Position numbers and translations under genes: made by a program. A stretch of 64,000 nt of DNA from contig VWPU01012146.1 of NCBI GenBank assembly GCA_013398955.1, positions 1 through 64,000 on the forward strand, in the 5' to 3' direction. The notes beneath the pieces were generated by a model. It was not told the DNA's origin and searched no databases. It saw only the letters and a program-made list of their open reading frames with translations. Position 1 is the first letter of the stretch. Every line of letters starts with the position of its first letter. Below are positions 42,601 to 53,945 of the stretch, piece after piece. Origin of the DNA: Callaeas wilsoni (taxonomy: Eukaryota; Chordata; Aves; Passeriformes; Callaeidae).

Positions 42601-44500
42601 AACAGTTGCTAAATAAATCTCCCTGAAGTCAGTTCAATCTTCATTCCGTATTTATCTGTTGAAATCCATCTGTTTCTTGTTGGTGGTTGTTTGGCTACTG
42701 AAGATCATGTCCTCTGAATAAGTATTTCTTTCATTGTGTCAGAACAACTCCAAGACCTTTGGGGCTGCGGACTGCACTGAACACAGAAACAGAGCAATCA
42801 TTTTATGCAAAAGGACTTAGTCTCAGATTTTGGATTTAGCTCAGTTCAGTACACAAAGAAGTGCATTGTATGAATTGATTTAGTTCTTACTGCACAGGAG
42901 GTGATAGTCCTATTCCAGCACAGCTATAAAACTGAGCCAAGGAATAATTTTGTGAAATTCTCTGAGCCCTTCTCTCTTATCCAATAAGTTATGGGGTAAA
43001 GTAGATCTGTTTGCCTTTTTAAATAAAAAGAATCACTAGATAGATGGGTTTGGTGGCTTATCAATAAAGACATGCCCTTCTGCCAGTGATTGAGGGTTTA
43101 TGCATGTTATACCAAACATGTTCGGTAATGTGCAGATGGTGCAGATGCTGGGATTTTTTTTTTGCTTGGCACTAATATTAAAAGTATTTAAATTTAGACA
43201 CTTCTCTAACAGCTTTTAAAGCATTTAAAAACTGTTTTCTAAAGTTACAAGGCAATCAATTTCTAATTTGTTATTCTTTTGTAATATGTAAAAATTTGTC
43301 CTAGAAATAAGGAAGTCACACCTTGACTGAGATGCGCTGTTGCATCTACTAAACAATAAAAGTATTGTTCTTTCTTTTCTGTTAATACTTCAATTCAATT
43401 TGTAGTTTGCATTACAGTTCCTAGAGAAGTACAGTCCAATCAAAATACCTAAATATACTTGAGGAAAACCATCATCTCTACCAAAGTCTCTCAGAAGACA
43501 TTAAGCTCTTATTTATCTCACATCAGTATGGCACCTGAACAGCAACTCATAACCACTCCTATAAAAATGTCAGTCTATGACTCCTGAGAAGGCTGAGATT
43601 CCAACCCAGCTTCTTATTTAACATAAGTCAAAGCCATGCAAAATGTTTAACAAGAAAGGTGAGGCGAATTTGCAGTAAAAGCTAGAATAGCTGAGATATC
43701 AGAGAATATGAGAAATGCCTCTTCAGGAAAGCAGGGCAGTTTGATGTATTAGGAGATGAACATGATCCATGAGTAGAACTGGTAGATGCTACTACAAAAC
43801 AAAGAATAAATATTTATAAAGATTGATCTCAACACTTTAAAACTGTTTACTATCCCAAAACAAATAACCTTTAAGTAACATCTCAAAGCTCATTTGTTTT
43901 TTTTGGTTTGTAAAATTAGGCAAATACTGAGGTCGAGGGGCTGAGAATGAGCGTTTTTCTGTAGTTTGACTGGTAGGGAGATTAGAACTTGGTGAGGTAT
44001 ACTGATGCACAAAAATCTGATGCAAATTTTCAAGTTCACTCACAAGTACTCAAACTCTCTGAAAGCAGTATTCCTGTGAGCTTTACTCTTTCTGCCAACA
44101 AAACACTTAAATGGGTATCCATGTGAGTTACATTTCCCTGTTTTGTAGGACTGGCAGAAGAAATTGATTTGCAGTTAGTTTTAACCAATGTGTGTCTGAA
44201 GTAATTTAGTGATAGCTCTAAGATGTAATAAGAAATATCCCTCATTATATTTCAGAAATACTAATTTATGCCTTGAAACTGCTTATAATACAGAGCTACA
44301 GCTCTCAGTGTTCTGTGATGAAATAAAGACTATTGTGGATCTTCCACCTTTAAGAAGGTGGAAGAGGTGATGGCTGCTGAAGATGAGACGGAGGGTTGTT
44401 TGTTTTATAATTTTGCCATAATAGGTTTCCCAAATTGCTTAGATTAGTTAGGAAGTACATCTTCATGTCTTCTAAACTGAACAATCTCTTAATTTCTAGA
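39621..44500. other. Intergenic, no gene recognised
   Basis: AT-rich sequence without identifiable coding exons, LTRs or CR1 tails. One short perfect hairpin near 44.34 kb. Confidence 0.6.
44340..44365. repeat. Perfect 11-bp inverted repeat, 4-nt spacer
   Basis: TCTTCCACCTT at 44340-44350, spacer TAAG, then AAGGTGGAAGA at 44355-44365. Confidence 0.95.
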
Positions 44501-44506
44501 GTTAGA
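44501..44506. repeat. Left target-site duplication GTTAGA of the solo LTR
   Basis: Identical hexamer at 44887-44892 on the other side of the LTR. Confidence 0.9.
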
Positions 44507-44886
44507 TGTCACTGCTGAAAAGCTGTTAGCAGGGAAACCTTCTAACTTTCCCAGAGTTTGTGTGAGAATTTTCTCTTTCTCTCTATTCCCAGGCTAAAAT
44601 ATTATAAACAATCCTTGGAGTTTTCTAAAACCAATTAAGCTCTGTGCACCTGCATTTGCTTACATTCTTGTGTAGGTAAACATTGTGATATAGGTGACAT
44701 CAGAATTAACCAATGAACTTGGCAGATGGTGGACCAGACGTCCAATAGAGTTTTGACACTGTTGTAAAACTTCAAGTAAGCTAAAAGATATAAGCCGCTT
44801 TGTAGAATAATAAAAAACCCTCTGCATCGCTTTGTTCTACCTGGACACCGGACTCCGTGTCATTACTCTGGGACATCACCGTGACA
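44507..44886 (+). mobile_element. Intact solo LTR of an endogenous retrovirus (380 bp)
   Basis: The element starts TGTCAC and ends GTGACA, a perfect 6-bp terminal inverted repeat with the canonical TG...CA. It is bracketed by identical GTTAGA hexamers (44501-44506 and 44887-44892), a target-site duplication. Internal signals lie in the expected order: CCAAT at 44710, ATATAAG near 44789 and AATAAA at 44809-44814, followed by a U5 of about 70 bp. No internal retroviral sequence is present, so it is a solo LTR left by LTR-LTR recombination. A 6-bp duplication fits ERVK-type (class II) integration. Confidence 0.93.
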
Positions 44887-44892
44887 GTTAGA
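44887..44892. repeat. Right target-site duplication GTTAGA of the solo LTR
   Basis: Identical to 44501-44506. Confidence 0.9.
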
Positions 44893-45626
44893 TATTTAAT
44901 TGTTTAAATTTGTAGATATAAAGGTGCCAACCCATAATTTTATTTTAACTATTTTACAAGAACTTAAAACTGAATTTACATTCCTGTAGTCTGTTCAACT
45001 CAAAACTCTTCTCTTTTCTTGTTCTCTCCAATCTTTAGTTCACTGTAGATCTCTGTGAGTTTGGTCAGAAATACTCTCCTGATATATGTATTTCTAGGCA
45101 GCAGCGTGTTATGAGTGAAAATCCAGAGAATAGGCATTGGTAAAAAGTTATAAAAGTTGTAGTAATATGTGAGTTATCCTCACAATGCAAGGAAAGTAAT
45201 CTGCTTGTGAGGAATGCAATTTGTTTCTCCCAAAAGCCAGTGAAAAGGAAATAGCATCTTTCAACCTACGGACTAACTGATATGTGTTAGTGAAGGACTT
45301 GTTATTCAGTAAAACTTCTGGGGTTGACCCCAGAGTTACAAAAAGTATCTGCACAGTTGAAGTTGCTACTCAACTCTCATAACTCATGCCTAGTGACAGA
45401 AGTGACTGTGAAATAGAGGCAGTGTCTCTCCTCCCACCTAACCCAGCTGCTTTGTGTCTCAGCAAGAGCATAAATGCCTCTTTTCCTTCCTAGTCAAAGG
45501 TGGGAGTTTCAAAAGAAGAGAAAATCTTGAGAGGATGTCTGTGGTGATACTGCTCTGCACAGCAGGGCTAGAGGGATGGCAGACTCCTTGCAGGGCTGTG
45601 TCACTGGAAATGCTCGTGTGGGATCT

Positions 45627-45679
45627 CAGAGAGAGGAAGAGAGAGAGGGAGGGAGGGAGGGAGGCAGGCAGGGAAGGAG
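45627..45679. repeat. (GA)n/(GGGA)n purine repeat
   Basis: GAGAGAGGAAGAGAGAGAG followed by four to five GGGA/GGCA units. Open frames across it are translation of the repeat, not genes. Confidence 0.9.
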
Positions 45680-45957
45680 TCCTGCCATAGCAGCAGCATG
45701 TACAAGGAAGCATGGTAACAAAGGCATCGTCAGTACTGTAATAATAATGACAACAGACAGTTTTTGAGCACTAGGAAATTTAGCAAAAAGTGTTATGAAG
45801 CAATCAAGCTCTTAATTGCTAGACAGAATGGTGTAAATCTGATAAATGAGAGGTTGGATTATCTTTTTAGTTAAACTAGTGTAAGTCATTTGACAGAATA
45901 ATCACACCAATATCTGTGATGATCCTCAAAAACTGGAATAAGGGTAGCTTTTCTTTC

Positions 45958-45979
45958 AATAATAATAATAATAATAATA
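45958..45979. repeat. (AAT)n microsatellite
   Basis: About seven uninterrupted AAT units. Confidence 0.9.
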
Positions 45980-46171
45980 CTTCAGCTGTTAAAAATCAGG
46001 ACATCATAATAAAATTTTGACTGTGTTGGTGTTTCAAATGTTTTTAGTGGAAGAAGGGTCAACACTGTCTGTTCTGAATGATGTCTTATGTAGATACTAG
46101 GTGCTTTAATATGAAGAGACCTTTATAAAAAGGTAGCTAATCCACTTCACTGGGTCATTTAAGTGGAGCAT

Positions 46172-47235
46172 GATCATGGAATCACGGGATGGCTGAAGTG
46201 GGAAGGTACCTCTTGAGATCATCCAGTTCAGCTACCCTGCTCAAGCAGGGCCACCCAGAGCTGGTTGCCCAGAACCATATCCAGACAGTTTTTGAGTGTC
46301 CCCAAGGATGGGGACTCCACAGCCTCCCTGGGCACCCTGTGCCAGTGCTCAGTCATCCTCACAGTAAAAACATTTTTCCTGGTGTTCAGAGAGAACCTGT
46401 TGTGTTTCAGTGTGTGCCCATTAACTCTGATCATGTCATGAGGCACCACTGAAAATAGCCTGGCTCTGTCCTCTTTTCATCCTCCCTTCAGGTACTTATA
46501 GACATTGACGAGATCCTTCTGAGCCTTCCCTTCTCCAGGCTGAACAGTCCCAGGTCTCTCAGCCGTTCCTCATTGGAGAGAAGCTCCAGTGCCTTAATCA
46601 TCTGTGTGGCCTCTTGTTGGACTCTCTTTAGTATGTCTGTGTCTCTCCTATAATGGGTAGCCCAGAACTGGACCCATCACCCCAGGTATGGCTTCTCCAG
46701 GGCTGAGTAGAGGGGCAGGATCACCTCCCTCCATCTGCTGGCAACACTCCACCTACTGCAGCCTAGGAGAACACCATTGGCCTCCTTCGCTACCAGGGCA
46801 CACTGCTGGCTCATGTCCCACTTGGTGTCCACCAGAGCTCCCAGATTCTCTTCTCCAAAGCTGCTTTCCAACTGGGTGTCCCCCAGTATATATTGGTGCA
46901 CAGAGTTGTTCCACTTTAGTGGTAGGACTAAGAAGTATGACCTGGCACTTCAGCCACTCGTCCCAGTTTGTGTCATCAGCAAACTCGCTGAGAATATCCT
47001 GTCCCACATCATCTAGGTCATTAATGAAGATGTTAAGCGGGCTTGGACCCAATACAGATGCCTGGTGGACAGTGGCCTCCATTGAGGCTTTGTGCCATCG
47101 ATCATAACTCTCTGGGTGCCGCTGTTCGTCCAGTTTTTAGTCTACCTCACTCTCTGCTCATCGAGGCCATAATTAATTAAGCTTCTCTGCAAGGGTCTTA
47201 AGGGAAACAGTGTTGATCTATTGACACAAAGTATC
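46172..47235 (-). mobile_element. CR1 LINE fragment with 3' half of reverse transcriptase ORF
   Basis: The plus strand opens with the CR1 tail complement (ATCATGGAATCACGGGATGG, then GATCATCCAGTTCAGC). On the minus strand, at about 46753-47082, reverse-transcriptase motifs appear: LGP..LNIFINDLDD and the catalytic FADD box (motif C). Stops and frame changes show the copy is inactive. It is about 1 kb, 5'-truncated near 47.2 kb as is typical of CR1. The subfamily differs in sequence from the copy at 14.5-16.1 kb. Confidence 0.9.
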
Positions 47236-47403
47236 CTCTTTATGCCTTGCCTCTAGTGCTTTTTACTAGTCTGCAGTTAATCTGCTCAACCAGTGGCTGC
47301 AGGATCAGGAAGTTTAATGCAGGGATTAGTACGGATTAGTTGATGCTTTTCATTCTTTAGGTGGGGGCAGTCTACAGACACTGGCAAACACTATTCTTGA
47401 TGT

Positions 47404-47404
<1 letters not shown>

Positions 47405-47439
<35 letters not shown>

Positions 47440-47441
47440 CA
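47405..47441. repeat. (TA)n microsatellite
   Basis: About twelve uninterrupted TA units flanked by TGTG and GTATACAC. Confidence 0.95.
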
Positions 47442-47721
47442 CAGTCGTATTTTCATATTATTTTCCATAAAAAAACCTTTTCAGTTTTACCGTGACTCTT
47501 CAAGCTGGATGTATGTCTGTGACCTTCATCTAGCTCTAAAGAGTATCCCAGATTTCCACTGTCAGAAGCCCAAAATACCCACCTCAGAACATGTCCTTTA
47601 CAAAATGGAACAGTAGGCTGAAAGTGATGATCAGTTTTGCTGTTTCAGGTGGCTGTTACTCAGGCTTGTAATCACTGACAAACATATTCGAACTTAAAGC
47701 ATTGTGTTAGTCTGTTCATGC

Positions 47722-47761
47722 CTATTTGCATCAGGCAAATAGTTGTGCTGAAGGCACAACT
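47722..47761. repeat. Two overlapping perfect hairpins in tandem
   Basis: CTATTTGC/GCAAATAG (arms 47722-47729 and 47735-47742, spacer ATCAG) followed by AGTTGTGC/GCACAACT (arms 47741-47748 and 47754-47761, spacer TGAAG). The second shares AG with the end of the first. Confidence 0.9.
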
Positions 47762-48144
47762 CAGAAGACAATGTAAAAGTGGGAAGTGGTGCAGTACCAC
47801 GAGATAAGACAAAACTCTAAAAAGCAAATGGTTTTTCTACATTATATCCATAAACCAAGCAGAGAGATTTGAGTGTGATGAATGAACTGTTTTCAAAAAA
47901 ATGTGGTTCGCCTGATTTCACCAGAACAGCTCTATGGGGAACAACAGAGGAAGTGAAGCACTTTGGTTTAGAAATGTTTGAGGAAGTAGTATGAATTCTA
48001 GAACATTCAAAACAGTATGAAATGATTTTAGAGGGAAAAAAATACTAACAAAGAGGTGTACAGATTATTCAAAATACTTTGTTTCTCTATTGCATAAGAA
48101 TGACTGACTCTCATTTTACTTCAGCCTGAGTAGAAGTGTTTATA

Positions 48145-48173
48145 ATTAAGCCTCCTCCATGAGGAGGCTTAAT
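48145..48173. repeat. Perfect 13-bp inverted repeat, 3-nt spacer
   Basis: ATTAAGCCTCCTC at 48145-48157, spacer CAT, then GAGGAGGCTTAAT at 48161-48173. Confidence 0.95.
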
Positions 48174-48488
48174 CTTATCTCTCACTCCTTTCTCTCCATT
48201 ACACACATTTTCTCAACAGTCTTATCTCTGTATGTCTTTTTGGGGTGCTATGCTATGATCCAGTTGGGTGTATCTCTCTAAAGCTTTTTTGCACAGCAAG
48301 CCAGCTAATCTTGTTACCCTCTACTACTGTAAATAAGAATAGTACACAAAGACACAGTAAGATCTTCCAAGCAAGGTACAATTTACTTCAACCAAAGGAA
48401 TGAAACAGGGGAATGGTCTCATTGCAAGAGGCCTTTCTGCCCTGTATAATCCTTGAGCTTCCCTGCCGTCTCTTACGTGGGCTGGTCT

Positions 48489-48510
48489 CAAACTTGGCAT
48501 GCCAAGTTTG
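48489..48510. repeat. Perfect 22-bp palindrome
   Basis: CAAACTTGGCA followed directly by TGCCAAGTTTG, arms of 11 with no spacer. Confidence 0.95.
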
Positions 48511-50512
48511 GAGATGAAGTTACAGTTCTTTTGGCTTTCAGACAATCTCTGACACAGCTGACAGCTCCCTTGATCTCTTTCTGCCAGGGCATAAATGAAC
48601 AGGATTTATTGGTTTAAAGGACACAGATTTAGTAAAAAAAAGGTCGGCTAACTTTACTGTCATGTGGAAGAAGCAACTGCCTGTAATGGCCCATTGTCTC
48701 AGCTGTCTTTGAGATGCATAGCTGAAACTCTTCTAGCCCTGAAGCTTTTGCTTCATTTTCCACTTTGGCAAACAATCTGAGTCAAGAAAAACAACACCAA
48801 CATTTTTTCACAGTGATATTTAAAAGCTCAAGCCAAATTTTCGGCTCATGTCAATCAGGCCAGCAATCTTGACTTCAAGGAAAATTTGCTAATTTACATG
48901 AGCTGATGGCATAGTTTAGAATTCTAAAGCCATAGTCTTCAAAAACAGAAAGAAAATAAACACTTGCAAAGCTTTTTAAAAGGACATCTAAATTGGTTTC
49001 ATAGTCTGTCACCTCCATAAACTTATAAAACAGAGCATGCATGATTTCCTGTTCCCAGGCTCCTTCCCTGGTCAACAACACAAAATGGTAATGCAGGAAG
49101 CAAACAAAACTCTTTAAACTGATGGTATTTTTTAAAAGTTACTGCTATTGAAATAAATGTTTCATAAATAACTGGTTATACAATGGAATATATGTCTTCC
49201 AGCATGAAAGTTTCAGGAAATAAAGCAGGAGAGAATTCTACTGTCATTAATTTTCTTTGACTGAGCGAGCAGCTCTTTTGACAACCCCTGCAGAGCCCCC
49301 AGCACACAACCTATTTATGCAAGCTGAACTCAGAGCCAGAATTTAAGCTAAGCACAGTAAAAATAATGGGCAATGTAAAAAGCCAGGTGTTTAGAGCAGT
49401 CTCGTACAAACTAATAGGTACTTGTTTTTATAGGTGTATCCTGGTGAGCCAGTTCTAGATATTTTGCCAGCCCCAAAAATGTGCCAAATCCCATGGGAGT
49501 GCTCTGATTTTTTTTCCTCTGCATCTAGTGAATATTTTGGGGGACTGAAAAAGAACCTCTTTAAATTAGTTGTGTGGGTTTAGTCTTTGCTATTATTTGG
49601 TGTAATATAGATTACATCCCATGCATATATAGGGTATTGCAAACCCCAAACCTCTCCTCCTTAGCATTGCTTCAGGAACACTCAGAGGGAAAAATACATG
49701 CACCTCTTGTTTTCCATTAATCAGGGCAAAAATCTGATGGTACAAAGGGTCCTAATTGAACTGGAATGAAGTAACAATGGGGAGTTTTTATTTAATAGGT
49801 ACATATATGCGTACTCAATGTGTTTGTTAGTACATAACCTGTACATTTACAGGCAAATTTTCTAAAAAATCTGATTTCTGGAGTAAAGGGTTAGAAACTA
49901 CGAGTAGGTACATAAAATCAGAATAAAACAATACTTAATGCACCTAGTCCTTTGGAAAATCTGTCTCTTGTAGAAGGCAGTAGATAAGATAAGAGGTATT
50001 TTGAAAATCTAATCATTTAATACATAATTCTGGGGAAAAATAGTGACTAAATCATGAACATATTTAAACTACATTATGAAATAATGCGATAGTCATATTT
50101 TTTCTTTGTTTCCATCAGCCTTTTAGCCAACCACTGTATGTGTGTGTATGTATATATCTAAATAGATGCATGTATGTAAATATGAAAAAAAAAAAGGAGT
50201 AGGGAAAGGAAAAGAATAGGAGAAAAAGAGAAAAAAAGGAAATACCTCTTTTATAGACTGGCAGAATTATTTCTATATTAAAATAGGTGTGACAGTTGTT
50301 GCCTTCTGTGGAACGGATAAGCAGAGCCGTTTTCTAATCAGACAGTAAATAAGATGTACTAACAATTGGCCTCGCATTTACTTCTTTGAAATCAAACCAT
50401 TTGAACACTGGAAAAATATTATACTATCATCTGCTGAGATGGTTGTCAAATTTCAGCAGTAACTTTTCACATGGAATACTATAATTCATATAAGCATTAT
50501 TGACATCACATA
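48511..50512. other. Intergenic, no gene recognised
   Basis: AT-rich DNA with a purine-rich tract at 50184-50242; nothing else identified. Confidence 0.6.
50184..50242. repeat. Purine-rich (A/G) tract
   Basis: About 59 bases of A and G with only two pyrimidine interruptions. Its position is not adjacent to any LTR, so it is treated as simple sequence. Confidence 0.8.
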
Positions 50513-50705
50513 TCACAGAATCACAGATAGCTGAGCTCAGAAGGAATCTCTGGAGGTGTTCTGGTCCCCTGCTCAAGCACGGCCACCTAGAACCTTTTGC
50601 CATGACAGCTTTTGAATATTTCCAAGGGTGGAGGCTCCACAACCTCTGAGGGCAACTTGTGCCACTGCTCCATCATTTCACCCAGACATACAATGGAAAA
50701 CAATG
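50513..50705 (-). mobile_element. CR1 LINE 3' fragment
   Basis: TCACAGAATCACAGATAGCTG, then TCCCCTGCTCAAGCACGGCC, GGAGGCTCCACAACCTC and CAACTTGTGCCACTGCTCCA, all complements of the CR1 3' region. Short, noncoding. Confidence 0.88.
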
Positions 50706-51597
50706 TGTACAGCACACCACCACTTTGAAGGGGCAAAACCAAAAATTGTCCTGCTTGAGAAATAAGTAGGAGCTCATGATCAAATTTGAAATAAAATTTA
50801 CGTATTTCCTCTTCCATTACTGACGATAGTCCCATGCCAAATTTGCTTTTTCTAAAATGTCATCACTCACACAGTCTTTTGTCCATGTATTATCGTTTAA
50901 CATCCTCAATATTTGGAGGGTCCTGAAGGGGTAGTTTAAATTGCAGATGATTATTTCTATCCCCACAGGCAGTGTTTCATTTCTATTTGAATGTATAAGC
51001 AATCCAATGTAATTTTGATTTTGTTGTTGCCAGGCTCAGTAAAAATAAAATCAGAGCTACAAAATTTGTGCGCACAGCAAAACCAGATGTATTAATATGA
51101 GAGGTAAAAATGAATAGGAAAATTTGAATGAAGGCAAAATAATTTGTCAGTGGGGTAAGATGAATCTGTAACAATGTTTGAGGGGGGAAAAGTATGGTAG
51201 CCTTTATATTAATCTCTTTAAAATCCTTAAATTTTATACAGAAAAAAAATACACAGTTCTTGCATAAACTACTACTTGCTGTTGAAGAAGAAAAGTTATG
51301 GAAATGAAAATTACCATTTGACTGGAACTTGGTTGGACAAAGTTTTATGGGCTACAACAAAACATTTATCTTTATGTATTTGAATTACTAGTATCTTAAT
51401 GCATTTCTCCCACCCTTATCTGAGAATGAGATTCTTGAATTTGGTGTAATTAAAATTACCTTCAACAACTTCAAAAACAATACCTTTAAAGAAGCTTTGG
51501 CGGTGATAAGTATGTCCATCAGGCGTGTCATTTGAAGACACACCTGCCCTTATACGAGCATAACTCCTTCAGTTAGAAAAGGTTTCATACACTGGTG

Positions 51598-51918
51598 ATG
51601 GATCAGATGGCTGCCACTGGTGTTCACCACTCCCTTTTATCCAACCACCTGGAAACCATCGACTTCTGGGCTTTTAGACTCTTGGCCACCCATGAGCCAG
51701 AAGATCCCTTGACCCAGGCGACTGAGGGCAGCAGGGGCTCCCTGGGGTGGCAGGGCAGGGCCTGGAAACCCATCCAGGAGCAGGGCATTATCAGGTTGGG
51801 CATGGTGACAGTGGGGCTGCAAAGTTTCTCGCACCATGCCGGATTTCATCCCCTATGGTCAGACCACAGGTGCAATGATCTTGAAGCTGTCTACAAAAGG
51901 ATCTCGGCTGTGCCCTAA
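51598..51918 (+). other. GC-rich patch with a 106-codon open frame, unidentified
   Basis: An open frame from ATG 51598 to TAA 51916-51918 lies in a locally GC-rich island surrounded by AT-rich DNA. The protein has no signal peptide, transmembrane segment or motif I recognise, and there is no flanking splice or poly(A) structure. It may be a fragment of an unlisted repeat or a retrocopy, or a chance frame in GC-rich DNA. I do not call it a gene. Confidence 0.3.
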
Positions 51919-53602
51919 AGGCTGTGCTAAGACAGAGGACCACAAAAAGGCAACAAGCTGATGGGTGGCAGCAGCAGTTTCAAAATGCATCAGTTCTAAA
52001 ACTGAATTAATTTTTTTTCTGCCATAAGGAATTTCCTAATAAAGATTACTCAGTAAAAGTAAGTGCTTTGCTTTTGGAGATTGACTTTTCCCATTCAATC
52101 TGCTAAAACTTCTGCAGGATATAATTTTCCAACAGAGTCCCTTGAAAAGTGTTTTTGTTCTGAAACTTAACCAAGTATGTTATTAATATTTACCTTTGAC
52201 TATCTTCTTGTACTTCATGCAAGACTAGGAAAATTGTTCCATATATAAAGCTACACTTCTTTGCTTTCTCTTGTCTTCATTCTATCTACACTCTAGCCTC
52301 CTATGACTTACAACATTAAAAAATAGGGAGGACATATATGACATAGAGTCAGGTTTTGCAGAATGCATTATCCTATGAGAAATGCAGTTACTTATTGGAA
52401 TGTAAAAATGTTAAGTATTCAGCCTGGCCCTTCTTTAAGAGAACCACTTACTGTGAATGTCATGTTCAGCTAGCAGGAGAGGTAGAGTTTTTAAAATGCT
52501 TGTTGAGTTCTCACTGAATGTAAAGTTTCTCTTCTTAGTAAAGTTGCTCAAAAAATGTTGATGTTCTGGTCCTTAATATCTCCTCTAATACTGATGAAAC
52601 TTTAGTAAATAAGTAAAACTATATATCAAATTACACTGAAGTGGTGAAGTAACTGGGAGACAGATTAGATACTACTACTAGTTTTTCTTTTCCCCTCTTT
52701 GGTACTTTAACCCATAAGGTTGGAGAGCGTGCATTGAGCAGGCATTCAGTTGTGTTCAGCTCTTTTGCTTTGCAGTTCTGAACAAGCCAGCTACTGAAAA
52801 ATCATTGAAATTCCTGTCAGATCCATAGCCCCTTACAGATACAGGGCTGTACACTAAGCATTTAACATGGACTTTTGGAAAGAAGAGTCAATAATATTGC
52901 CAGATACATTCATTTAGTTGTAGTAGGGTTGGCTATCACCCATGAAACATGTAATTAAGAACCATTTTTCATAAGTAAGTCTCCTTGTAGCACAGCAAAT
53001 AAGAAGGATACTTACGGACTACTGTGCTCATTGCCTGTTTCAGACAACTTTCAGAGACATATGCCAACCATGCAATACCTGCTAGTAAGACCCCTTTGTG
53101 ATAAAAGTTTATTTAGAAGTCATGAACAGGTTTCTTGTTTAACAGACAAGGTCCTCAGCATTAATTAATAGTACAACTGCCTTTAGTTCAAATTTTTTGA
53201 GTGATCTGAGGTGGCAGTCACATTTCTAAATTGGGCCCTTAAACAGTAATGGGAATACTTGGGGTGGGGGCAGTTGTGTGGAGCTGATTCCCTTAGAGAT
53301 TTTAATTAGCACTAGTTAGTGGAAAAACACCAGCTGATCCTTGCTTTTGAGCAAGACATTGACCTCAATTTAAAGGTTTCAGATGAGATACAGAATCTTA
53401 CATGTTCTAAAAGAAATGTTGAAAATGAGCTATTTGAATCCATACTTGGGCAAATGAGTGATTAACTCAACATTCGCTGCTGTTGAGCACTGAGGGCTCT
53501 TTGTGAATTTAAATTTTCATGGGAACACAAATAAAGAGTAAGCAAATCTAAATAAATGTTTGTTTTTCTTTGATTTTTGTAATTTAGGTTTGGTTTGTAT
53601 AT
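51919..53602. other. Intergenic, no gene recognised
   Basis: AT-rich sequence; no repeat family or exon identified. Confidence 0.6.
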
Positions 53603-53945
53603 GTTGTGTTTAACTCCAGTAGGCAGCTAAAGCACCACACAGCCACTTACTCCCCTACGGTGCAATAAGGGACAGAATCAGAAAAGGAAAAGTGAGACAA
53701 CTTGAGGTTTGAGATAAGGACATTTTAGTAAGGACAACAAAAGCCACACACACAAGCAAACCAAAACAAGGAATTCATTCACCGCTTTGGGCTCCATCAG
53801 TTATGTTGATCACTCAGGACAGGGGAGGTGATGTGTTGCACTAAAGTTATTGGGCAACAAAACCAGCTCTGGTCAGGCCACTGCTGCTCTTGCACTGCTT
53901 CACGTGAGGCACATTATCCATTGGTGCCCACTATGTTCTGCCCAC
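53603..53945 (-). mobile_element. LTR fragment of a widespread avian endogenous retrovirus family
   Basis: The plus strand shows, in order, TGTGTTTAACTCCAGTAGGC, AAGCACCACACAGCCACTTA, GGTTTGAGATAAGGACATTT and ACAAGGAATTCATTCACCGC. This matches, from memory, the complement of the 3' half of a very common bird LTR (GTTTAACCCCAGC...AGCTAAGCACCAC...GAGATAAAGACAGTTTAATAG). The complementary LTR start was not found, so the copy looks truncated or decayed to the right of about 53.9 kb. Confidence 0.7.

Larger units (their letters stand above)
44893..46171. other. Intergenic with simple repeats
   Basis: AT-rich; contains a GAGA/GGGA purine repeat and an AAT repeat (listed separately). No gene recognised. 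Confidence 0.6.

Noticed and set aside
45454..45767. Open frames across the GA/GGGA repeat encoding Arg/Glu/Gly-rich peptides
   Set aside because: They are translations of a simple repeat.
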